A DNA stretch of 64,000 bases from Rhizobium lentis (GTDB lineage Bacteria > Pseudomonadota > Alphaproteobacteria > Rhizobiales > Rhizobiaceae). Positions 26,872 to 36,303 of the stretch are shown here, one piece after another (within the stretch, counting starts at the first letter, position 1; every line of letters begins with the position of its first letter). The notes beneath the pieces were generated by a model. That model saw only the letters and a program-made list of their open reading frames with translations. It ran no database searches and was not told the origin of the DNA. The DNA is taken from positions 248,001-312,000 of the forward strand of contig NZ_JACHBD010000009.1 of the NCBI RefSeq assembly GCF_014200175.1, given 5' to 3'. The position numbers were made by a program, and so were the translations under genes.

Positions 26872-27170
26872 ACCCCTATTCTCGCCGGCATCGGCGGCGT
26901 CGTCGGCTCAACCGGTGCGGCGTACGCCACGAACGCGTATCAAAACACCTTCCTGACGCACAAACAGCTGGATGAACTTAAAGAAGCGCTGATCGGTTGC
27001 GAAAAGCAGGGCGATCTCGCGGCCTGCAGGGCGGAGGTTTTCGGAACGCTACAGCGATCTCGACTTCGAGCAGGAAAAGAAGCTCGACGCCTGCCGGCAG
27101 TTTGAGTGCATGCAGAATGTTCTGCGGCAGCGAGCAGACGTCATGTTCAGCGCATTCGAAATAGGGGGTG
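26872..27170 (+). pseudogene. CdiA/filamentous-haemagglutinin-like pretoxin fragment
   Basis: Frame 1 reads IGGVVGSTGAAYATNAYQN, FLTHKQLDELKEALIGCEK, ACRAEVF; after a frameshift near 27045 it continues RYSDLDFEQEKKLDACRQFE. The NxLTHxQ segment plus Cys-spaced helices resembles the conserved region preceding toxin tips in large CdiA/FHA exoproteins. Start and toxin tip are missing. Lying just after an immunity gene, it fits a displaced orphan module. Confidence 0.45.
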
Positions 27171-27346
27171 TGCTGACCATACGGGCGGCGTGCCATGTCC
27201 AGACGGCGGAGATTGCCGAGAGGTTCGCCACCGAGCCTGACCACGGCGAGGAAAGGCACGACTGGAGTCGGCGAGCAGCAGGACGACGAGATAGACGACG
27301 GATCAGAAAACGTTTCCTAATGAAGCAGCGCTCACGCCGTCGCAGG
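27171..27346. other. Short gap before kup
   Basis: No gene seen; the open plus-strand frame continuing to 27445 is antisense to the kup 3' end and was not accepted. Confidence 0.4.
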
Positions 27347-29407
27347 TCAGATTGTCGTCTGGAGGCCGAGTTCGACCACGCGGCCGGTTGGGAGGCCGAA
27401 ATAGTCAGTCGCGTTCCCGGCGTTCTGCGCAAGCGCGATGAATAGCCGGTCCTGCCAGAACGGCATGCCCCGCCGCTTCGACGGAAGGATCGTCCGGCGC
27501 GAGAGGAAGAAGGACGTCGACATGATGTCAAACTTCAAACCGAGTTTTCGGACCAGAACGAGGGCGCGTGGGATGTTCGGCGTCTCCATGTAGCCGAACG
27601 TGATGATCAAGCGGCTGAAGCGCGGATTGAAGCTCTCCAGGAAGATTTTCTCGTCGTCGGGGACGAAGGGCGTCGCCGCTGTCACAACGCTGAGGATGAC
27701 GTTGTGCTCGTGAAGAACCTTGTAGTGCTTCAGACTGTGGAGGAGGGCGGTCGGCGCGCCCTCGATGTCGCTCGTCAGGAATATCGCGGTACCTGGGACG
27801 GTTGGCGGTTGTTTCTGGGCCAGCTTGTCGATGATCGCGGCCAGAGGGATCTCGTCCATCTTCGTACGGGCGGCAAGCAGACGGCGTCCCGACATCCACG
27901 TCTGCATGATCAGCCCCATCGTACAGGCGACCGCGACCGGCACCCAGCCGCCGTCCGCGAACTTGGCGACATTGGCGGCAAGGAAACCCGCGTCGATGAT
28001 CACAAGCGGCAGCACTACCGCTGTGGCGATGATCATTTTCCAATTCCAGATGCGGCGCATGACAACGTAGAGCAGCACCGATGTGATCAGCATCTCGCCG
28101 GTGACGGCTATGCCATATGCCGCGGAGAGGCCGCTCGAATTGCGGAACTGCAGCACCAGTGCGACCACGAAGATGAAGAGGAACGAGTTGACCTGCGGCA
28201 TGAAGATCTGCCCGGAGTGGGTTTCCGAAGTGTGGAGGATCTGGAGGCGCGGGAGCAGGTTCAGGTGCATCGCCTGGCGCACAAGAGAATACGCGCCCGA
28301 TATCACCGCCTGGCTGGCGATAACGGTTGCCGCGGTCGCAAGACAGACGATCGGAAGCTTCGCCCAGTCGGGATGCATACCGAAGAAAGGATGGGCGGCC
28401 ATCTCGGGGTTTGCCAGCACGAAGGCGCCTTGCCCAAAGTAGTTGAGTAACAGGCACGGAAAGACAAGCACGAACCAGGCGGTGACGATCGGCCGCCGAC
28501 CGAAGTGGCCGAGGTCGACGTATAGCGCCTCTGCTCCCGTGACGGCTAGAAACACGGCCCCGAGGACCGTGATAGTGGTGCCGACGTTGGACGCGGCATA
28601 GCGAAGCGCATGGAGAGGATTGACGGCCCAGAGAACATCCGGATCGTCGACAATGTGAACTGTCCCGCTCACGCCCAGCACCACGAACCAAAGGGCCATG
28701 ACGGGACCGAATACGGAAGCGACGCCGCCCGTTCCAAAGCGCTGCACGAAGAATAAGACCGCGATAATCGCCAGGGTGATTGGGACGATCCATCCGGAAA
28801 GAGCGGGCGCGACCACCTGGATGCCTTCAACCGCCGACAACACCGATATCGCCGGAGTGATAATGGCGTCGCCCAGGAAGAGCGAGGCACCTGCGACGCC
28901 AAGAACAAGAACCCAGGCAGGCCGACTTGAGAGGCTTTCTCTCGCGAGCGTCATCAGGGAAAGCGTCCCGCCTTCGCCGCGGTTGTCTGCCTTTAGGACG
29001 AAGGAAACGTACTTGACGGTCACGACGATCGTCAGCGCCCAGACGATAAGGGAGAGGATACCAAGCACGTTCTCTCTATGCGATCCACTCCCCATGGTCG
29101 CATGCAGCGCCTCCCTGAAGGCATAAAGCGGACTGGTGCCTATGTCTCCATAGACGACGCCGAGAGCAGCTAGCACCAGGCCACGAAGGCCGCTACTGGT
29201 TTTATGTTCGATCTCGGGATCTTGCGATCTGAGTTGGGGATAGGTCAAAGGGCCTCGCGTTGAATTTGCCTCGCTCGATCCGCCGCCGTCGGAGTAGTTA
29301 GAAAATGCGAGGCGGTCACCACGATTGTCAAACAAGTTTGTCGATCGGTTTGTGATCCAGAGGAGCCCATCCTGCCCGATCGAATCCGCTCCTCTCAAAA
29401 GCGACAT
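27347..29407 (-). CDS. kup: Low-affinity potassium uptake protein Kup
   Basis: K+/H+ symporter with about 12 membrane helices and a C-terminal cytoplasmic domain. Family motif GVVYGDIGTSPLYAFREAL and N-terminal LVLAALG are intact; the C-terminus ends normally (GLPTGRVVELGL). The start is uncertain: the frame is open far upstream (to 29695) through a broken response regulator. The ATG at 29407 gives 686 aa, about 60 longer than usual; a TTG near 29253 would give a typical length. rhizobial genomes often hold several kup copies. Confidence 0.85.
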   Translation of the reverse strand: MSLLRGADSIGQDGLLWITNRSTNLFDNRGDRLAFSNYSDGGGSSEANSTRGPLTYPQLRSQDPEIEHKTSSGLRGLVLAALGVVYGDIGTSPLYAFREALHATMGSGSHRENVLGILSLIVWALTIVVTVKYVSFVLKADNRGEGGTLSLMTLARESLSSRPAWVLVLGVAGASLFLGDAIITPAISVLSAVEGIQVVAPALSGWIVPITLAIIAVLFFVQRFGTGGVASVFGPVMALWFVVLGVSGTVHIVDDPDVLWAVNPLHALRYAASNVGTTITVLGAVFLAVTGAEALYVDLGHFGRRPIVTAWFVLVFPCLLLNYFGQGAFVLANPEMAAHPFFGMHPDWAKLPIVCLATAATVIASQAVISGAYSLVRQAMHLNLLPRLQILHTSETHSGQIFMPQVNSFLFIFVVALVLQFRNSSGLSAAYGIAVTGEMLITSVLLYVVMRRIWNWKMIIATAVVLPLVIIDAGFLAANVAKFADGGWVPVAVACTMGLIMQTWMSGRRLLAARTKMDEIPLAAIIDKLAQKQPPTVPGTAIFLTSDIEGAPTALLHSLKHYKVLHEHNVILSVVTAATPFVPDDEKIFLESFNPRFSRLIITFGYMETPNIPRALVLVRKLGLKFDIMSTSFFLSRRTILPSKRRGMPFWQDRLFIALAQNAGNATDYFGLPTGRVVELGLQTTI

Positions 29408-29690
29408 CCTGCGCAGCGCCGCCACGACCTGTGCGTGATCGTATGGCTTCGGAAAGAACAGGGTTCTCAATGTCGCTGTCATCGAGGCGGTCCAGCGGTG
29501 ATGATGATCTCGATCGGCGGCCATCGGTCGCGGATCGCGGCTGCGAGCTTCAACCCGTTCATGGATCTCGGCAAGTCGACGTCGGTGAACACGATCGTAA
29601 TGCCCCGCCGCGCTTCCAGGATCGCGATTGCTTCGTCCGCATCGCGCGCCTCGACGGGATCGGATCCGCCTTCCTGCCCCATGTCCATCA
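29385..29690 (-). pseudogene. CheY-like response regulator remnant joined to kup
   Basis: One frame gives DADEAIAILEARR, the phosphoacceptor region VFTDVDLPRSMNGLKLA and IRDRWPPIEIIITAG; a frameshift moves the end (FFPKPYDHAQVVAALRRM) into the kup frame. The first 40 or so residues with the acidic pocket are missing. Typical of small single-domain regulators of rhizobia. The fusion means transcription of kup runs out of this remnant. Confidence 0.8.
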
Positions 29691-29741
29691 GTCATCTCTG
29701 CGGTTTCAATACCCTGCTTTGCCGAGAGAACAAACCTATTG

Positions 29742-30614
29742 TTAAATAGCTTGCGACATCAGCCAATCGGCGAACACCTTTGACAGCCGCCGCTGGCTGC
29801 CGGCTTTTGGATAGGCGAGATAGTGGCCGATGTAGCGGTTATCGCGGCTGTTGCTGAACGGGCGAACCAGACGCCCGCTGTCCAGCTCGCGCCTTGCCAG
29901 AGTGTTCGACTCTAACGCCACTCCTAGCCCGTTTGCCGCGGCGTCGACTGCCAGAAAGCTTCTATCGAAGCTCATGGCGGGCAGGGGCGGAGGTCCGAGA
30001 TTGTTGAGTTCAAACCAGTCGATCCATTGAATTCTTTTCAGGTCGCTGCGGATGAGGGGAAGACGCGTGAGATCGCGCGGAGTTTCCAGTCGTTCAGCCA
30101 TTTTTGGAGAACACAGCGGAGAAATGATCTCTTCTCCAAGCGGCACGACGATCAAATCTTCTCTGTTCGATGGTTCGCCGTAGATGATGTCGACATCAAA
30201 CAGGCCGTCGACGAAACGGGCATAGTTTGTGCTGGCCGCAACCCTCACCTCAACTCCCGCATTTTTTGCAAGGAAGTCGGGAAGGCGTGCAGAAAGCACC
30301 TGCGCGGCATAGCTCGGCGCGCAGTGAACCCGCAGGAGGTGAGTCTTGTTGGATGAAATCATCTCAACACCGCGACGAAGCTCTTCAAAGGCGTTGGAGG
30401 CATGGGAGAGGAGCGTCTGCCCCGCCAGAGTCAAGGTGACCTTTCGCGTGCTTCGCTCGAAGAGCGAGATGCCAAGGTCACGCTCGAGCTTTGCAATGGC
30501 GTGACTTACGGCGCTGGGTGACAGGTGCAGTTCCTCGGCTGCAGCGCGGAAAGATGCCAGCCTGGCTGCGGCTTCAAAGATGCGGACCGCGGAAAGTGAG
30601 GCCATCTGTAACAT
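29742..30614 (-). CDS. LysR-family regulator (GcvA-like)
   Basis: 290 aa. Winged helix with SFRAAAEELHLSPSAVSHAIAKLERDLG at about 22-49, then effector domain. Divergent by 140 bp from the SDR/transketolase/transporter operon, which it probably controls. Start at 30614 or the Met three codons later (30605). Confidence 0.9.
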   Translation of the reverse strand: MLQMASLSAVRIFEAAARLASFRAAAEELHLSPSAVSHAIAKLERDLGISLFERSTRKVTLTLAGQTLLSHASNAFEELRRGVEMISSNKTHLLRVHCAPSYAAQVLSARLPDFLAKNAGVEVRVAASTNYARFVDGLFDVDIIYGEPSNREDLIVVPLGEEIISPLCSPKMAERLETPRDLTRLPLIRSDLKRIQWIDWFELNNLGPPPLPAMSFDRSFLAVDAAANGLGVALESNTLARRELDSGRLVRPFSNSRDNRYIGHYLAYPKAGSQRRLSKVFADWLMSQAI

Positions 30615-30754
30615 CGGATTAGTGAACCAGATTCACCCACCGTTGTAAACTTCGCGTTTGTCGAACGGCGTCAACTCGATCAGTTTCGAACCCGCAAGCC
30701 AACTGACTTGTCAAAGATTTGCCAGATGCTCGGGTCGCATCGGGAGGAGATCAC

Positions 30755-31516
30755 ATGCTACTGAATGGGAAGACAGCGGTCATTTCGGGCGCGGCGAGCA
30801 GGCGCGGCATCGGCCGTGCGACGGCGCAGCTTTTCGCCGAGCATGGCGCTCGCGTCGCGATCCTCGATATCGATGCCGACGCTGCTGCGGAGGCCGCCGC
30901 GGCGCTGCCGAGCGTCAAGTCTGGCAACCATGTCGGCCTGCGCTGCGACGTCGCCGAAAAGTCGTCCTGCGCCGATGCCGCATCCAAGGTGATCGCCTCG
31001 TTCGGTTCGGTAAACGCGCTGATCAACAATGCCGGCATCACGCAGCCCGTTACCACGCTTGATATCACCGAAGCCGACTGGCAGCGGATCGTGGCGGTCA
31101 ACATGACCGGTGTGCTCTTTCTCAGCCAGGCCTTCATCCCCTACATGCGCGACAACGGCGGCGGATCGATTGCCTGCATGTCCTCGGTCTCGGCGCAGCG
31201 TGGCGGCGGCATCTTCGGCGGACCTCATTACTCCGCAGCCAAGGCAGGCGTGCTCGGCCTCGCCAAAGCGATGGCTCGCGAATTCGGTCCAGCCGGCATT
31301 CGCGTCAACTCCGTCACGCCTGGCCTCATCCAGACGGATATCACCGGTGGCAAGCTCACCGATCAAATGCGCGCCGACATCATCAAGGGCATCCCTCTGA
31401 GCAGGCTCGGAGAGGCCGCCGACGTCGCGAATATCTACCTGTTCCTCGCCTCCGATCTGTCCGCCTACGTCACCGGAGCGGTGATCGACGTCAATGGCGG
31501 CATGCTGATCCACTGA
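30755..31516 (+). CDS. Short-chain dehydrogenase/reductase
   Basis: 253 aa, cytoplasmic NAD(P)-dependent oxidoreductase. Nucleotide loop GAASRRGIGRAT (about 12-23), NNAG, catalytic Ser in SSVSAQ, YSAAK. The ATG at 30755 (MLLNGKTAV) follows GGAGGAG. First gene of the operon; probably oxidises or reduces a polyol or ketose before or after the transketolase step. Confidence 0.92.
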   Translation: MLLNGKTAVISGAASRRGIGRATAQLFAEHGARVAILDIDADAAAEAAAALPSVKSGNHVGLRCDVAEKSSCADAASKVIASFGSVNALINNAGITQPVTTLDITEADWQRIVAVNMTGVLFLSQAFIPYMRDNGGGSIACMSSVSAQRGGGIFGGPHYSAAKAGVLGLAKAMAREFGPAGIRVNSVTPGLIQTDITGGKLTDQMRADIIKGIPLSRLGEAADVANIYLFLASDLSAYVTGAVIDVNGGMLIH

Positions 31517-31539
31517 GGTCTATCTGGAGAGACACCGAC

Positions 31540-32379
31540 ATGAGCCAGATCGGCCACAATATTAGCCTGACAGAGCGCGCCCGGCGCATCCGCCGTCACG
31601 CGCTGCGCATGGGTGAGGTACAGGGGCAGGGTTATATCGCCCAGGCCCTCGGCGTCGCCGACGTCCTTGCCGTATCCTACTTCCACGCCACGAACTACCG
31701 GCCGGAAGATCCCGAATGGGAAGGCCGCGACAGGTTCCTATTGTCGATCGGCCACTATGCCATCGCCCTCTATGCCGCGCTGATAGAAGCCAAGATCATT
31801 CCCGAGGACGAGCTGGAGACCTACGGCACGGATGACAGCCGGCTGCCGATGTCCGGCATGGCTGCCTACACGCCCGGCATGGAAATCACCGGCGGGTCGC
31901 TCGGACACGGACTAGGCATCGCGGTCGGCATGGCCTTGGCGCTGAAGCGGAAGAAATCCTCTTCCTTTGTCTATAATCTGTTTTCCGACGGCGAACTCGA
32001 CGAGGGTTCGACCTGGGAGGCCGCGATGTCGGCCGGCTCCTACAAGCTCGACAATCTGATCGGCATCGTCGACGTTAATCAGATGCAGGCCGACGGGCCC
32101 TCGATCGGCGTGCTCAATTTCGAACCGCTGGGTCCCAAGTTCGAAGCCTTCGGCTGGTTCGTCCAGCGGGTCGACGGCAACGATATCGACGCGCTCGTAA
32201 AGGCCTTCGACGCCGCCCGTCACCACGCCGAGGCCAAGCCCCGCATCATCATATGCGACACGAAGATGGCGAAGGGGGTGCCCTTCCTCGAGGCGCGCGA
32301 TCGAAACCATTTCCTGCGCGTCGAACCCCACGAATGGGCCGAGGCCCTCAGGATCATCGATGCGGGAGTGGAAGCATGA
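31540..32379 (+). CDS. Transketolase, N-terminal subunit
   Basis: 279 aa thiamine-diphosphate-binding half of a split transketolase. GHGLGIAVGMALA and the ThDP/Mg region FSDGELDEGSTWEA ... IVDVNQMQADG are present. Its stop overlaps the C-terminal subunit start (ATGA). Split transketolases occur in dedicated catabolic routes such as apulose 4-phosphate or sulfosugar cleavage; which one applies here is not evident. Confidence 0.92.
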   Translation: MSQIGHNISLTERARRIRRHALRMGEVQGQGYIAQALGVADVLAVSYFHATNYRPEDPEWEGRDRFLLSIGHYAIALYAALIEAKIIPEDELETYGTDDSRLPMSGMAAYTPGMEITGGSLGHGLGIAVGMALALKRKKSSSFVYNLFSDGELDEGSTWEAAMSAGSYKLDNLIGIVDVNQMQADGPSIGVLNFEPLGPKFEAFGWFVQRVDGNDIDALVKAFDAARHHAEAKPRIIICDTKMAKGVPFLEARDRNHFLRVEPHEWAEALRIIDAGVEA

Positions 32380-33449
32380 GGCGCTCGAAGTACATCCGGC
32401 CTGCCCATCTTGAAAGCGGCATCGACAAGCCCCGCCTAACGACGTCGGCGATGATCGCATCGATTGCCGGCCCCGATCAGCCGACGAGACCGGCACCCTT
32501 CGGCAACGCGCTCGCCGCCCTGGCGCGGAAGGACGACCGCATTGTCGGCATGTCCGCCGACCTCGCGAAATACACGGACCTTCACGTGTTCCGTGCTGCG
32601 CATCCCGACCGCTTCTACCAGATGGGCATGGCGGAACAGTTGCTGATGATGTCGGCGGCGGGCATGGCGCGCGAAGGCTTTCAGCCTTGGGTAACGACAT
32701 ATGCCGTCTTCGCGTCCAGGCGGTCCTACGACTTCATCTGCCTGGCGATTGCCGAGGAGATGCTTGATGTGAAGATCGTCTGCGCCCTTCCGGGCCTGAC
32801 GACGGGATATGGGCCGAGCCACCAGGCGACGGAAGATCTCGCAATGTTCCGCGGCATGCCGAACCTGACGATCGTCGATCCATGCGACGCGAGCGAAATA
32901 GAGCAGGCAGTTCCGGCGATCGCCGCCCATAAGGGGCCAGTCTACATGCGCCTGCTGCGCGGCAACGTTCCGCTGGTTCTGGAGGAATACGGCTACACGT
33001 TCGAACTCGGCAAGGCCAAGCTCCTTCGGGATGGCAAGGACACGCTCATCATCTCGTCGGGCCTGATGACGATGCGCGCGCTCGAGGCTGCCACGCAGCT
33101 TCGAAACGACGGCGTCGACGCTGCCGTCCTGCACGTCCCAACCATAAAGCCGCTCGATGAGGCGACGATCGTCGCCGAGTGCCGCAAAGGCGGGCGGCTG
33201 GTGGTCGTGGCGGAGAACCATACCGTCATAGGCGGCCTTGGAGAGGCTGTCGCGGGGACGCTGTTGCGTGCCGGCGTCGCACCGCCGGCCTTCCGCCAGA
33301 TCGGCCTGCCCGACCAGTTCCTGGAGGCGGGCGCCTTGCCGACGCTTCATGACCAATACGGGCTATCGACCCTGAAGGTGACGGAGGCGGTCAAGACCTG
33401 GCTCTCGACCGGACGACATCGGCCGGTTGAGGAGATGCCGGGCGCTTAA
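32376..33449 (+). CDS. Transketolase, C-terminal subunit
   Basis: 357 aa. Carries the ThDP-activating Glu in MGMAEQLLMMSAAGMA and the pyrimidine-binding and C-terminal domains (AENHTVIGGLGEAVAG). ATG at 32376 overlaps the N subunit stop; the frame is open earlier (32253) but that part is antisense-free noise. Forms a heteromer with the preceding product to move a ketol group between sugar phosphates. Confidence 0.92.
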   Translation: MRRSKYIRPAHLESGIDKPRLTTSAMIASIAGPDQPTRPAPFGNALAALARKDDRIVGMSADLAKYTDLHVFRAAHPDRFYQMGMAEQLLMMSAAGMAREGFQPWVTTYAVFASRRSYDFICLAIAEEMLDVKIVCALPGLTTGYGPSHQATEDLAMFRGMPNLTIVDPCDASEIEQAVPAIAAHKGPVYMRLLRGNVPLVLEEYGYTFELGKAKLLRDGKDTLIISSGLMTMRALEAATQLRNDGVDAAVLHVPTIKPLDEATIVAECRKGGRLVVVAENHTVIGGLGEAVAGTLLRAGVAPPAFRQIGLPDQFLEAGALPTLHDQYGLSTLKVTEAVKTWLSTGRHRPVEEMPGA

Positions 33450-33472
33450 ACAAGCTTGTGATGGAGGATGAA

Positions 33473-34480
33473 ATGAGCTTGCAGATGAACAGAAGATTTT
33501 TCCTGGCGACCGCCACTGCTGCGCTCGCGGCCCCGGCAATCGTGCTTTCAAGCCGATCCGCCAGCGCTGCCGCCACGACCTTGACCCTTGGCCATGGCGC
33601 CGCGCCCGGCAATCCCAGAACCGTCGCTGCCGCTAAATTCGCGGAACTCGTCAAGCAGAAGACCGAAGGTCGTATCCAGATCAACGTCGCAGGCGCAGAG
33701 ACGCTTGGCAGCGACTCCGCGATGCTCACCAGTCTCAGGACAGGCGCGCTGGATTTCACTGCCAACAGCCAGGGCGCAACTTCGGCGATCGTTCCGGAAC
33801 TCAGCGCGCTCGGTCTGCCGTTCCTGTTCGAAAACACCGACAAGGCCGTCGCTGTCCTGAACGGTCCGGTGGGCGCCGAGCTCAACCGCCGCTTCGAAGC
33901 GGTCGGAGTCGTACCGCTCGACTGGTGGGACAACGGCATCCGGCACCTGACGAACTCGAAGCGGAAGGTGACTTCGCCTGCTGAGCTGGCGGGCATGAAA
34001 ATCAGGACGCCGGCCGATCCGATGACCATCGACATCTTCCAGGCATTGGGAGCAGGCACCGAACAAATCGCCTTCGGCGAGCTCTACATCGCCCTCCAGC
34101 AGGGCGTTGTCGACGGGCAGGAGAATCCGCTCGCCAATATCGAAAGCTCGAAACTCCACGAGGTCAACAAATACATCAGCCTGACCGCCCACAAATGGGA
34201 ATCCACACCGTTCCTGATGTCGAAGATCGCACAGGCCCGCTTGGGGTCTGATTTGGAGGCGGTCAAGGCCGCGGCGAAGGAGGCGGGTGCTCTGCAGCGG
34301 AAGCTCTCGAGCGAGAAGGCCGCTGAGGTGCTCGAGAACTTCAAGAAGAACTCCGCCGTCGAGGTCGTGGAAGTCGACCACGACGCTTTCGTCAAGGCGA
34401 CCGCGTCCGTCGCGGACACCTGGAAGAAGAAGCCTTTCGGCGATTTTGTCACCCAGGTGGAAGCAGCTGCGAGGGGCTGA
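33473..34480 (+). CDS. TRAP transporter solute-binding protein DctP
   Basis: 335 aa periplasmic protein with signal sequence NRRFFLATATAALAAPA (twin Arg) cleaved near ASAA. DctP-type features: GVVDGQENPLANI and the conserved Arg region. ATG at 33473 follows GGAGG. Delivers an organic acid or sugar acid to the DctQM permease encoded next. Confidence 0.92.
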   Translation: MSLQMNRRFFLATATAALAAPAIVLSSRSASAAATTLTLGHGAAPGNPRTVAAAKFAELVKQKTEGRIQINVAGAETLGSDSAMLTSLRTGALDFTANSQGATSAIVPELSALGLPFLFENTDKAVAVLNGPVGAELNRRFEAVGVVPLDWWDNGIRHLTNSKRKVTSPAELAGMKIRTPADPMTIDIFQALGAGTEQIAFGELYIALQQGVVDGQENPLANIESSKLHEVNKYISLTAHKWESTPFLMSKIAQARLGSDLEAVKAAAKEAGALQRKLSSEKAAEVLENFKKNSAVEVVEVDHDAFVKATASVADTWKKKPFGDFVTQVEAAARG

Positions 34481-34506
34481 GGCTCCTCTCACGATCCGGA
34501 GGCCCC

Positions 34507-35037
34507 ATGAGCAGGTTTTATTCAGCCGTCGATCTGGTCGCCGGTATCATCGTCTTATTCGCCCGTTTGGTGATCATCGTCAGCGGCATCGCGCTGACGG
34601 TGGTCACCACGGCCAACGTCGTGGCTCGATACGTTTCGGCGAGCGGGGGACTGTCGTTCGCCCAGGAGCTGCCGATGCTGATGTTTCCATGGTTCATCAT
34701 CGCTGGAATCATCATTGCGGCCCATGCGGGCGGGCATATGGCCGTCGAATGGCTCTACGAAAAGCTCGACGGCCGTGCTCGGACGTCCGCCCTGATCGTC
34801 GCGAACGCGATCAGCGTCGTCGCATTTCTGGTGCTGGCATACCAGGCGACCATGGTGGCCGAGATCGCCGGGGCTGAGCGCAGCCCCGTTCTGCAGCTTC
34901 CGAACAGCATCGGCTACTACTCGCTGTCGATCGGCGCGGTGCTGGTGTCCATCGTCACCATCGCCGCGACCGTCCGCGTTCTCCGCCTCGGCTGGGATCA
35001 CCGCCTCGAGATCAAGCCCGAGGAGATCGCGCTATGA
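34507..35037 (+). CDS. TRAP transporter small permease DctQ
   Basis: 176 aa with four membrane helices and the FAQELPMLMFPWFIIAG segment typical of DctQ. Stop overlaps the DctM start by 4 nt. Confidence 0.9.
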   Translation: MSRFYSAVDLVAGIIVLFARLVIIVSGIALTVVTTANVVARYVSASGGLSFAQELPMLMFPWFIIAGIIIAAHAGGHMAVEWLYEKLDGRARTSALIVANAISVVAFLVLAYQATMVAEIAGAERSPVLQLPNSIGYYSLSIGAVLVSIVTIAATVRVLRLGWDHRLEIKPEEIAL

Positions 35038-36293
35038 CACTCGTCATGATCATTTCCTTTTGCATCCTCATGGTCCTCGCCGTTCCCGTCGGCTATGGGC
35101 TGATCATTGCAGCGGGGCTTGGAGTCCTGTTCAACGGTTACGTTCCGCTCTCGGTGGTCGCCCAGCAGGTCTACGACCAGACCCAGTCCTTCCCGATGCT
35201 GGCGCTTCCGTTCTTCATGCTTGCAGGCACGCTGATGCTTGGCGGCGAGTTGGGACGTCAGCTCCTTGAACTCGCCTCGCGCGCCATGCAGCGGTGGCGA
35301 GGCGGACCGCTCTCGACCACCGTCGTATCCTCGGTCGTCTTTGGCGGCGTATCCGGTTCGGCCGTGGCGAATGCGAGTGCGCTCGGCTCCGTCCTCATCC
35401 CCTGGCAGAAGAAGCACGGGTTTCCGCCGGCGCTCTGCGCCGCCAACAACGCGACCTCCGCTGTCATCGACGTCCTCATCCCGCCTTCGATTCCGATGAT
35501 CCTTTACGCTCTGATCAGCGGCGTCAGCGTTGGCGACCTGTTCATCTCCGGCATCGTTCCGGGGCTGATCATGGCGGCGAGCTTCGTGTTCGTCTGCTGG
35601 TACGTGTCAGTAAGGCGGGGGTATGCCATTGAGGCCGTGAAGGTCCGCAAGCGCGAGCTGGCGCGGCTGGCAGTGCAAAGTTTCCCGGCAATCCTGCTGC
35701 CAATCCTGATCATCGTCTTTCTGCGTTCCGGCCTGGCGACGCCGACAGAGGTCTCGGTCCTGTCGGTTGTCTACTCGCTGCTGCTCAGCATCCTCTTCTA
35801 CCGTGACCTGACCTGGAAACGCTTCTGCGAGAACATGGTGGAGGCGGGCGTCGCGACGGGCGTCGTCATGCTCGTGATCATGGGCAGCGCGGCGGTCGGC
35901 TGGGTGCTGACATTTGATCAGGCTCCGCAGCACATGGCCGAATGGGTTTCGACGCACATCTCCAGTCCGATCGTCATCATTCTCATGATGAACCTGATCA
36001 TGCTGGTGGTCGGCATGCCGCTCGATATGCCGCCGGCAATCCTCCTGCTCGGGCCGATCTTCGTTCCTCTGGCCGATTCCATCGGCCTCGACCGGGTCCA
36101 GCTTGGACTGATGATGGTGATCAACCTCGGGATCGGGCTCTACACGCCGCCGATCGGCACCACCCTGTTCATCTCGTCTTCAATCGCAAAGGCGCCACTT
36201 GGCACCACGACGAACGAGCTCTGGCCTTTTTTCGGCATGGCCATGTTGCTTCTCCTTGCGGTCAGCTTCGTGCCGGCGCTGACGATCTACTGA
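35034..36293 (+). CDS. TRAP transporter large permease DctM
   Basis: 419 aa, about 12 helices; DctM signatures PLFFMLAG-like (LPFFMLAGTLM), GGVSGSAVANASALG and PPSIPMI-like (IPPSIPMILYA). Sodium-driven permease subunit; forms the complex with DctQ. Confidence 0.92.
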   Translation: MTLVMIISFCILMVLAVPVGYGLIIAAGLGVLFNGYVPLSVVAQQVYDQTQSFPMLALPFFMLAGTLMLGGELGRQLLELASRAMQRWRGGPLSTTVVSSVVFGGVSGSAVANASALGSVLIPWQKKHGFPPALCAANNATSAVIDVLIPPSIPMILYALISGVSVGDLFISGIVPGLIMAASFVFVCWYVSVRRGYAIEAVKVRKRELARLAVQSFPAILLPILIIVFLRSGLATPTEVSVLSVVYSLLLSILFYRDLTWKRFCENMVEAGVATGVVMLVIMGSAAVGWVLTFDQAPQHMAEWVSTHISSPIVIILMMNLIMLVVGMPLDMPPAILLLGPIFVPLADSIGLDRVQLGLMMVINLGIGLYTPPIGTTLFISSSIAKAPLGTTTNELWPFFGMAMLLLLAVSFVPALTIY

Positions 36294-36303
36294 GGAGCGT
36301 CCG

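Noticed and set aside
26553..26930. Minus-strand 125-codon frame after the SUKH gene
   Set aside because: Low-complexity Pro/Arg/Ser composition, no RBS, antisense to the pretoxin-like sequence.
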